Positions 1-5,094 of a stretch of 5,642 nt of DNA are shown one piece after another. Within the stretch, counting starts at the first letter, position 1. Every line of letters begins with the position of its first letter. This DNA comes from Candidatus Rokuibacteriota bacterium (GTDB lineage Bacteria > Methylomirabilota > Methylomirabilia > Rokubacteriales > CSP1-6): positions 1 to 5,642 of the forward strand of contig JACQRS010000171.1 of the NCBI GenBank assembly GCA_016206385.1. The letters are read 5' to 3'. The notes beneath the pieces were generated by a model. That model saw only the letters and a list, made by a program, of their open reading frames with translations, was not told where the DNA came from and searched no databases. The position numbers were made by a program, and so were the translations under genes.

Positions 1-544
1 ACCAGAGATCGTACTTGGAGCGCTTCTCCCCTGGGTAGTCGGGGAACGCCGCCGGCCGGGCCGGGTGGAGCCAGATGGGAAGGCCGAGGGCGTGCATCCG
101 CTCGAAGATCGGCTGAAACACCGGCTCGTCCAGCGGCCGGCCGTCGACGTTGGAGAAGATCTGGACTCCGGTGGCGCCGAGCTGCTGGATGGCCCGATCG
201 ATCTCCTTGAGGGCGGCGTCGGGGTTGTTCATCGGAAGGGACGCCACGAAGCCGGGAAAACGGTCGGGGTGCCTGGCGACGATCTCGGCCATCCCGTCGT
301 TGGCCAGCTCGGCCAGCTCGGGCGTGAGGTCGGGGCCGCCGAGCGCCTCAACGGGAGGCGAGGCGAGCGTGAGCACCTGGACGTAGCCCTCGTACTGGTC
401 CATGATCCTGCAGCGCAGGTCCAGGTCCACCAGCACGGGGATCCCGCGCACCCGCTTCTGCATGTAGAGGCCCGGCGGCGCCACTTCCAGCATCCGCTCG
501 TAGAAGCGCCGTGGAAAGATGTGCGGGAAAATGTCGATCTTCAT
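1..544 (-). CDS. Amidohydrolase family protein (ACMSD/COG2159-like), N-terminal part, cut by window edge
   Basis: The first 181 residues are present and the frame runs off the left edge. The sequence fits the amidohydrolase-2 fold of metal-dependent decarboxylases, hydratases and hydrolases (ACMSD, LigJ, LigW type). The start is MKIDIFPHIFP, equivalent to the D-x-H-x-H-x-x-P first strand of the family. RFPGFVASLPMNNPDAALKE lies at about residues 96-115, GATGVQIFSNVDG at about 123-135, and GLPIWLHP ends with the expected metal-ligand histidine His160. The first histidine of the HxH pair is Phe6 here, and only His8 is kept. The ATG lies 10 nt after the TRAP permease stop with no good Shine-Dalgarno sequence, so translational coupling is likely. 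As last visible gene of the operon it probably acts on the imported compound or a ring-cleavage product. Decarboxylase, hydratase and lactonase remain possible, because the rest of the active site (third His region and Asp) is outside the window. Confidence 0.86.
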   Translation of the reverse strand, partial: MKIDIFPHIFPRRFYERMLEVAPPGLYMQKRVRGIPVLVDLDLRCRIMDQYEGYVQVLTLASPPVEALGGPDLTPELAELANDGMAEIVARHPDRFPGFVASLPMNNPDAALKEIDRAIQQLGATGVQIFSNVDGRPLDEPVFQPIFERMHALGLPIWLHPARPAAFPDYPGEKRSKYDLW

Positions 545-554
545 GGCGGCCCGA

Positions 555-2501
555 TTATAGCAGTTCGCGGCGCGCCGCGGTGCCGGGCTGGGGGATCCGC
601 CGCGGCGTGGCGATCCACTCCGCGAGGACCAGCAGGGCCCCGGCGACAAGGCCAACCACGTTGGCGACGAGCCACAGGCCGGTCGCGGGTGGGGGAATCA
701 GGAGGAGGCCCGCCAGGCTGGCCCAGGCGCGCTTTCCCCAGTCCAGGGGCCGGAAGAGGTATCCGGCACAGCCGATCCCGAGCAGGATCACCCCGATCAC
801 CGCTGTCCCCACGGCGAGGCCGATCTCGGTGACCGATCCCTTCAATAAGAGTGCCGGGTGGTACGCAAAGACGAACGGGACCACGTAGGCCACGATGCCG
901 AGCCGCATCCCGGCCCAGCCGGTCTTCATGAAGTCGGCCCGGCCGATGGAAGCCGCGGCGTAGGTCGCCAGGCAAACCGGAGGCGTGATCATCGAGAGCA
1001 TGCCGAAGTAGAAGAGGAAGAGGTGGGCCCCGAGCGGGGAAACCCCCAACTGGACGAGCGCGGGTCCCACCAGCACCGCCAGCATCACGTAGATGATCGC
1101 GGTGGGCATCCCCATGCCGAGGATGATGCAGACGATGGCCGTCAGGATCAGAAGCGCGAGAGCATTGCCCCCCGCCATGTTCACGAGGAGCAGCGAGAAC
1201 TTGAAGCCGAGTCCTGAGAGTTGGAGAACGCCGATGACGAAGCCCGCCACCGCGGTGATGACGACGATGTCCAGGAGCACGCGTCCGGTCTCCTCCAGGG
1301 AGGCGAGCAGTTTTTTGAACGTTAGCCCATCCTCCCGCTGGAGTGCGCCCACGACGAGGGTCGCGATCACCGCTGCCATCCCCGCCTTTTCGGCCTCCCA
1401 CCCCGCGATCATGAGCGTGTACACGAGGACCAGAAGGGGAATCAGGAAGCTCCAGCCGCGCCGCATGACGCTCCTCAGGCGCGGGAGCTGCCCGGCGGGC
1501 AGCCCCACCAGGCCGTGCTTGGCCGCCTCCAGGTCCACCTGGACGAAGAGGGCCAGATAGTACAGGAGCGCCGGGACCACGGCGGCCAGCGCCACCTGAG
1601 AGTAGGGGAGGGAGAGGAACTCGGCGATGAGGAACGCCGCGACGCCCATCACCGGAGGCATGATCTGGCCGCCGGTGGAGGCCACCGCCTCGATGGCCGC
1701 CGCCATGTGGGGCGCATAGCCGGTGCGCTTCATCATCGGGATCGTGATGGCGCCGTCCACCACCACGTTGGACACCGCGCTCCCCGAGACCGTGCCGAAG
1801 AGGCTTGAAGCTACGACCGAGACCTTGGCGGGACCGCCCCGGTAACGGCCCATGGCGACCAGGGCGAGGTCGGTGAGAAACTTGTCCCCTCCCACGGCAT
1901 ACAGGGTCTGGCCGAAGAAGATGAAGACCACCACGATGCTCGCCGCCACAGTCAGAGGGAGGCCGAGGAGGCCGCTCGTGTCGAGGTAGAGATACACGGC
2001 GATGCGCTCCCAGCTGGAGCCCTTGGCGTAGAAGAGGCCCGGCAGCAGATAGGCGAATTTGGCATAGAGAATGAACACGGCCGCCAGACCCACCATGACC
2101 CATCCCACAAGCCGGCGCGTTGCCTCCAGGATGAGGAGGATCGTCAGACCGCCGAGCAGCACCTTGTCCCATGTGAGGATGCCGAGCTGGTAGGCGATGC
2201 TCGGATACCAGACCGCCACATAGCCGCCCACGGTGACGCCGCCGAGGGAGAGGAGCCAGTCGTACCACGGCACCCGGTGACCGGGCTCTCGTCCATGCGC
2301 TCTGACGCTCAGGAAGACGGCGCCCAGCGCCAGCGCGAGAAAGACGCCCAGGTACTGCTCTTTGAAGAATGCGTGGGGAAGGACGTGATAGACTTCCAGC
2401 GCCCACGCGGCGCCGAGGAGCGTCAGGGCTCCGAGGAGTGTGTGAGCCAGCGCGCCGGCAGTCCCCGTCAGCGCTCTGAACTTCGATGGTCCCTGAGCCA
2501 C
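555..2501 (-). CDS. TRAP transporter fused permease (DctQ-DctM type, TAXI-TRAP class)
   Basis: A 648-residue, very hydrophobic polytopic inner-membrane protein, the usual size of fused TRAP permeases in which the small (Q) and large (M) subunits are joined. TRAP carriers use ion gradients, usually sodium, to import organic acids delivered by a periplasmic binding protein. Residues ~15-150 hold the Q-like helices. The M part carries family signatures: GTVSGSAVSNVVVDG (236-250), GGQIMPPVMG (277-286), LGMGMPTAIIYV (461-472) and MITPPVCLATYAAASI (504-519). A further group of helices occupies ~555-630. The start is GTG at 2501, with GGAG at 2516-2513 about 11 nt upstream and 16 nt after the stop of the LigB-like gene. 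No TRAP-type binding protein (TAXI or DctP) is visible, so it must be encoded elsewhere. The nearby ABC_sub_bind protein belongs to a different transporter class. Long overlapping frames on both strands here are GC-driven shadows. Confidence 0.95.
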   Translation of the reverse strand: MAQGPSKFRALTGTAGALAHTLLGALTLLGAAWALEVYHVLPHAFFKEQYLGVFLALALGAVFLSVRAHGREPGHRVPWYDWLLSLGGVTVGGYVAVWYPSIAYQLGILTWDKVLLGGLTILLILEATRRLVGWVMVGLAAVFILYAKFAYLLPGLFYAKGSSWERIAVYLYLDTSGLLGLPLTVAASIVVVFIFFGQTLYAVGGDKFLTDLALVAMGRYRGGPAKVSVVASSLFGTVSGSAVSNVVVDGAITIPMMKRTGYAPHMAAAIEAVASTGGQIMPPVMGVAAFLIAEFLSLPYSQVALAAVVPALLYYLALFVQVDLEAAKHGLVGLPAGQLPRLRSVMRRGWSFLIPLLVLVYTLMIAGWEAEKAGMAAVIATLVVGALQREDGLTFKKLLASLEETGRVLLDIVVITAVAGFVIGVLQLSGLGFKFSLLLVNMAGGNALALLILTAIVCIILGMGMPTAIIYVMLAVLVGPALVQLGVSPLGAHLFLFYFGMLSMITPPVCLATYAAASIGRADFMKTGWAGMRLGIVAYVVPFVFAYHPALLLKGSVTEIGLAVGTAVIGVILLGIGCAGYLFRPLDWGKRAWASLAGLLLIPPPATGLWLVANVVGLVAGALLVLAEWIATPRRIPQPGTAARRELL

Positions 2502-2517
2502 GTGGCGTTGGTCTCCG

Positions 2518-3576
2518 CTACGGCTCGAAGACGGCGAAGCACTTGTTGGAGTTGAAGACCCAGCTCTCCACGTAGTCCACGATCCGCGCCGTGCGGCCCA
2601 GCTCGGCCATGGCGCCGGCGAGACACACCCAGTTCAGGATCTCGTGCTGTCCCGCACTTTCCACCTGCGCTGCGTCCAGATTCTGCCACTCCACGTATCG
2701 GCCGGTTTTGAGCTGCTCGAGGAGTCTCCTGTCGGCCTCCATGTCAGGGAAGACCCAGCCGTTCTTCGCGGTCAGGAACGCGTGGGACCAGCTCGAGGAG
2801 CCGATCAGGCTCACGCGCCAGGGGCTGGCCCGGAGGATCCGCGCGGTCGCCCGCCCCACCTCGAAACAGCGCTTCGGGGTCGGGGCGGGAGGGTCAGGCT
2901 CCTCACCTTGCTCGCCCGGCAGCACCGCGCCTCCCCGGCTCTTGACCAGGCTCGAGCCGTAGCAGTTCACGTGAAAGGGCACGACCGGGTAGGGGAAGCC
3001 CTGGCGGTCGTAATCGAGGAAGAGCACCGTGTTGACGAACGCGTGGGCGAGCCCGCGCGGGTCGCGCATCCGGTACGCGTAGGGGACGTCGAATCCCTCC
3101 TCGATGAGCCGCCGCGCCAGGTGCTTCGCCCCGGCCGGATGACCTTTGTAGGTGAAGACCGTGCCGGTGGGTTCGCGCCAGATGTTGAGCGGCTCGGGCG
3201 CGCCCCAGCTGTGAGCGAACGGGGTACACGCCACCTCGTCGAAGATGAACACGCAGAACGGCGGCACGATGTCTTCCCTGAAGTTCTCGTACTGGTCATC
3301 TCCCCAGATCAGGACGAAGTCGGGGTTGAAGGCATCGAGCTCCCGGCGAATCTGCCTGAACGCCTGGACGAGTCGCTCACGATGCTTTGGCGCTGCCGTC
3401 GTTCCCTGGTCATCGCCCCACTCGGCGCGCATCGGAGCCGGCCAGTTTTTCGGGTCCTTGAGCGTGGGAGGGACTCTGTCGCTGGTCAGCGTCCGGCGGA
3501 GATAGACCGACATGTCGGCATCGAGCATCATGATGCCGGGATAGTGCGTGACCCCGAGCCCCTGAATTTCAGCCAT
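2518..3576 (-). CDS. LigB-like class III extradiol dioxygenase family protein
   Basis: A 352-residue cytoplasmic protein resembling the catalytic subunit (LigB) of protocatechuate 4,5-dioxygenase, which opens catechol-type rings with non-haem Fe(II). Points matching LigB as I recall it: GVTHYPG near the N-terminus (His11, first iron ligand), NPDFVLIWGDDQYENF (85-99, the strand bearing the second ligand), TYKGHPAGAKHLARRLIEEG (142-161), VPFHVNCYG (199-207), PKRCFEVG (234-241), SSWSHAF (261-267, His265 matching the catalytic histidine), and HEILNWVCLAGAM (311-323, Glu312 matching the glutamate ligand). The second iron-ligand histidine (N-D-H in LigB) is missing; Asp94 or Gln95 sits there. No LigA-like small subunit is nearby. 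The ATG lies 2 nt after the dehydrogenase stop, with AAAGGG at 3590-3585 at good spacing. The family call is firm; ring cleavage itself is uncertain because of the missing ligand. Confidence 0.87.
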   Translation of the reverse strand: MAEIQGLGVTHYPGIMMLDADMSVYLRRTLTSDRVPPTLKDPKNWPAPMRAEWGDDQGTTAAPKHRERLVQAFRQIRRELDAFNPDFVLIWGDDQYENFREDIVPPFCVFIFDEVACTPFAHSWGAPEPLNIWREPTGTVFTYKGHPAGAKHLARRLIEEGFDVPYAYRMRDPRGLAHAFVNTVLFLDYDRQGFPYPVVPFHVNCYGSSLVKSRGGAVLPGEQGEEPDPPAPTPKRCFEVGRATARILRASPWRVSLIGSSSWSHAFLTAKNGWVFPDMEADRRLLEQLKTGRYVEWQNLDAAQVESAGQHEILNWVCLAGAMAELGRTARIVDYVESWVFNSNKCFAVFEP

Positions 3577-3578
3577 CC

Positions 3579-4541
3579 TTAGTACCCTTTGTCTTTGTCG
3601 ATGACGGCGAGCAGTGGCTGGCCGGCCCGCAGGCGCTTCAAGTTCTCGCAGAACGTGGCGATTGCCCGCCCTGCCCGCCGAGGCGATCCGCCGGCGGTGT
3701 GCGGAGTCACGATCACCCGGGGATGGGTCAAGAGCGGATGGCCGGCGGGGAGGGGCTCGGGGTCGGTCACGTCCAGCCCTGCCCCCCAGAGGAGCCCGTC
3801 GTTCAGCGCGGCGACCAGGTCGTCCGTGTAAACGATCGCGCCCCGCGTCACGTTGATCAGGATCGCGGTCGGACGCATTCGGCGGAAGAGGTCGCGCGTG
3901 AACAGGTGGCGGGTCGCCTTCGTGAGCGGCAGGCCGATGACAACAACGTCAGAGAGGGCCAGGAGGTCGTGGAGCCGGTCGGGCTTCCAGATGGCCTCGA
4001 CTCCCGGTTCGGGGGGCACGTCCTCGATGTCGATGGCCAGCACGCGCATCCCGAACGCCAGCGCTCGCCGCGCGACCTCCCGGCCGGTGGCGCCGAAGCC
4101 CACGATCCCCATGGTCTGCTCGAAGAGCTCGCGCTGCTGCTGCCGGATTGCCTGGCGGTGGCGGTAATCGGGGTCGCGCAGGGCCGTGTGGATGCCGCGG
4201 GTGAGGCCGAGCAGGAGCGCGAAGGCGTGCTCCGCCAGGTGAATCCCGACTTCCCCTTTCTCGCTCGCCAGGATGATGTCGCCTTGGATCAGTTCAGGAG
4301 AGAGGACGGCGTCCACACCCGCTCCGATCGAGTGATAGTAGCGGAGTCGCCGGTTGAGGGCGAAGATGTCGGCCGGTACGCGGCCGAACAGCACATCGGC
4401 GTCAACGATCTCGGCGCCCTGCCGCACGGGCTCCTTGGCCTCGACCAGCGTCGCACCCGGGCCGGCGGCATCCAGAATCCGGGCGCGCTCCTCGTCACTC
4501 AGGGACGGGACGATGAGGTGGGGCGCGTAGAGAATTTTCAC
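3579..4541 (-). CDS. D-2-hydroxyacid dehydrogenase, NAD-binding (phosphoglycerate dehydrogenase-like)
   Basis: A 320-residue cytoplasmic oxidoreductase interconverting a 2-hydroxyacid and a 2-oxoacid with NAD(H), of normal length for the family. The outer (substrate) domain includes SIGAGVDAV (71-79). The inserted nucleotide domain begins near EVGIHLAEHAFALLLGLTR (97-115) and has the dinucleotide loop GFGATG (148-153). Asp171 after the second strand favours NAD over NADP. The catalytic triad is complete: Arg233 in NVTRGAIV, Glu262 in DPEPLP and His281 in TPHTAGG. The start is GTG at 4541; it overlaps as GTGA the stop of a remnant ABC_sub_bind tail and is preceded by AGGTGA. The next gene starts 2 nt after this stop, so the two are co-transcribed. 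Within the operon it could reduce or oxidise a 2-oxo/2-hydroxyacid intermediate. The exact substrate (glyoxylate, hydroxypyruvate, phosphoglycerate, other) cannot be told from sequence. Confidence 0.93.
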   Translation of the reverse strand: MKILYAPHLIVPSLSDEERARILDAAGPGATLVEAKEPVRQGAEIVDADVLFGRVPADIFALNRRLRYYHSIGAGVDAVLSPELIQGDIILASEKGEVGIHLAEHAFALLLGLTRGIHTALRDPDYRHRQAIRQQQRELFEQTMGIVGFGATGREVARRALAFGMRVLAIDIEDVPPEPGVEAIWKPDRLHDLLALSDVVVIGLPLTKATRHLFTRDLFRRMRPTAILINVTRGAIVYTDDLVAALNDGLLWGAGLDVTDPEPLPAGHPLLTHPRVIVTPHTAGGSPRRAGRAIATFCENLKRLRAGQPLLAVIDKDKGY

Positions 4542-4589
4542 CAGATCACCTGGTCAGCCCGGATGAGGATGGACTGGGAGATCGCGACG
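4537..4589. repeat. Direct repeat, left copy (53 bp, paired with 5042-5094)
   Basis: Aligned by hand without gaps to 5042-5094, this segment matches at 45 of 53 positions. The first 19 bases, TTCACCAGATCACCTGGTC, are identical. Both copies encode the C-terminus of an ABC_sub_bind protein on the minus strand plus the stop codon, so the repeat is explained by paralogy. It flanks the opposite-strand protease gene at a distance of 505 bp. Confidence 0.88.
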
Positions 4590-4603
4590 CTAATCGCCAA
4601 TGC
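4538..4603 (-). pseudogene. Remnant 3' end of an ABC_sub_bind solute-binding protein gene
   Basis: Reading the minus strand in frame up to the TGA at 4540-4538 gives about 21 residues, ending SILIRADQVIW. They align with the C-terminus of the solute-binding protein at 5043-5642 (SVLVRADQVIW); I count 12 of 21 residues identical, all ten last positions being identical or I/V. The ending 'LT/VAIPxSxLxRADQVI' is typical of the ABC_sub_bind family. Upstream of this segment the same frame runs antisense through the protease gene and shows no family similarity, so the rest of the gene is gone. The fragment is too short to function as a protein. Its last codons overlap the start of the dehydrogenase and supply its ribosome-binding site. 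Confidence 0.72.
4546..4551 (-). promoter_or_regulatory. Shine-Dalgarno AGGTGA of the dehydrogenase, embedded in the remnant tail codons
   Basis: AGGTGA is complementary to the UCACCU end of the 16S anti-Shine-Dalgarno. It ends 4 nt before the GTG at 4541, which is acceptable because it pairs with the 5' side of the anti-SD. It is made by the Gln-Val-Ile codons of the remnant tail and supports the GTG start. A 5-bp inverted repeat, ACCAG/CTGGT with a 5-nt loop (4540-4554), covers the site and the start codon; it could weakly mask them, but it may simply be a by-product of the codons. Confidence 0.6.
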
Positions 4604-4608
4604 GCTGG

Positions 4609-4617
4609 TGTTATAAT
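4609..4617 (+). promoter_or_regulatory. Extended -10 promoter for the retropepsin-like gene
   Basis: TGTTATAAT matches the extended -10 consensus TGnTATAAT exactly, in an AT-rich patch that stands out from the GC-rich surroundings. No convincing -35 box is found 16-18 nt upstream, which extended -10 promoters can tolerate. Transcription would be expected to begin about 7 nt downstream, around 4624-4626, which is at the ATG of the protease gene. The right-hand border of the ABC_sub_bind remnant lies just upstream. Confidence 0.6.
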
Positions 4618-4625
4618 TACCCGCG

Positions 4626-4985
4626 ATGAGTACGTTTACATATTCCGCGCTTGTGGCCAATCCACGCGCGAGCACGTCCCCTGTTGAGGTGAAACTCCTT
4701 GTGGATACGGGAGCCATGTTCACCTGCCTCCCCGCCCCGCAACTGGAAGCTCTTGGGCTGGTCCCCCTATGGCGTATCCCAATCACGCTCGCTGACGGGC
4801 GCCAAGAGGAGTGGTCAGCGACCGAAATTCTGATCACCATTGACAGTCGGACGCTTCACACCACCTGTCTTTTCGGGCCTCCGGGAAGTCTCCCGCTTCT
4901 CGGAGCCGTCTCGCTCGAGCAGTTCGCTCTCGCGGTTGACCCGCTGACGCGGACGCTCGTTCCCGCCCGTGTCCCCATGGCCTAG
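4626..4985 (+). CDS. Retropepsin-like (clan AA) aspartic protease, single-domain
   Basis: A 119-residue protein on the strand opposite to every other gene here. EVKLLVDTGAMFTCLPAPQL (21-40) carries the catalytic DTGA motif with Asp27 after a hydrophobic strand. Later, LPLLGAVSLEQFALAVDP (89-106) resembles the hydrophobic-hydrophobic-Gly element and following strand of retropepsin-like folds. It has a single DTG motif, so it would work as a homodimer like retroviral proteases. The length suits the small bacterial gag-asp_proteas/Asp_protease_2-like proteins, whose substrates are mostly unknown. There is no signal peptide or membrane segment, so it is probably cytoplasmic. The ATG at 4626 is only 8 nt past a TATAAT box and has no Shine-Dalgarno sequence, suggesting leaderless translation. 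It stands alone between two copies of an ABC_sub_bind gene tail, which suggests it was inserted or left there by rearrangement. Confidence 0.83.
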   Translation: MSTFTYSALVANPRASTSPVEVKLLVDTGAMFTCLPAPQLEALGLVPLWRIPITLADGRQEEWSATEILITIDSRTLHTTCLFGPPGSLPLLGAVSLEQFALAVDPLTRTLVPARVPMA

Positions 4986-4992
4986 CGGTCTC

Positions 4993-5046
4993 TCATCCGC
5001 GCAGCGCGCTGAGATCGACGATGGGAATGCCCAGGAGCAGCTTCAC
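4993..5046 (-). pseudogene. Possible 17-codon gene stub overlapping the solute-binding protein stop
   Basis: A GTG at 5046 overlaps the TGA of the solute-binding protein (GTGA), with AGGTGA just upstream, in the same arrangement as the dehydrogenase start at 4541. It reads VKLLLGIPIVDLSALRG and then hits TGA at 4995-4993. The stretch IPIVDLSALRG faintly resembles the N-terminus of isopenicillin N synthase-like 2-oxoglutarate/Fe(II) oxygenases, and its hydrophobic first strand also resembles the dehydrogenase start (MKILYAPHLIVPSLS). It may be the beginning of a lost downstream gene or a chance short frame. The 57-nt gap 4986-5042 between the converging genes holds nothing else that I can support; in particular I see no stem with a T-run terminator. 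Confidence 0.28.
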
Positions 5047-5094
5047 CAGATCACCTGGTCGGCCCGGACGAGGACGGACGGCGGGATCGTGAGG
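5042..5094. repeat. Direct repeat, right copy (53 bp, paired with 4537-4589)
   Basis: This is the right partner of the 53-bp repeat and forms the natural 3' end of the solute-binding protein gene at 5043-5642. Mismatches to the left copy cluster at the end farther from the stop codon. That pattern fits two diverged gene tails rather than a recent target-site duplication. Confidence 0.88.

Noticed and set aside
554..559. TATAAT on the minus strand just before the amidohydrolase gene
   Set aside because: It overlaps the TAA stop of the permease, there is no -35 partner at suitable distance, and the gene sits in an operon; probably chance.
566..579. Perfect 14-bp palindrome CGCGGCGCGCCGCG
   Set aside because: Lies in the last codons of the permease, in an Ala/Arg-rich stretch of very high GC; no T-run or operator context, so a chance palindrome is likely.
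541..2406. A 621-codon minus-strand open frame overlapping the TRAP permease gene
   Set aside because: It is in another frame of the permease gene, is Arg/Gly/Pro-rich without domain signatures, and comes from high GC. The permease frame has clear family motifs.
2644..3582. Long plus-strand open frames antisense to the LigB-like gene, and similar ones at 65-832 and 3699-4616
   Set aside because: Antisense shadows of GC-rich coding sequence, with no recognisable domains and no start signals.
4610..4640. Possible minus-strand promoter (TATAAC at 4615-4610) for the four-gene operon
   Set aside because: The only -35-like match (TGTAAA) is poor and about 19 nt away, and the AT-rich patch is better explained by the plus-strand extended -10 box. 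The operon promoter remains unidentified.
4986..5042. Intrinsic terminator between the converging protease and solute-binding protein genes
   Set aside because: Only short GC-rich self-complementary bits (such as AGCGCGCT) and no T-run on either strand.
4537..5094. The 53-bp repeats as transposon ends or phage attachment sites
   Set aside because: They are direct, not inverted, encode a known protein tail, diverge gradually, and no transposase or integrase lies between them; gene paralogy explains them better.
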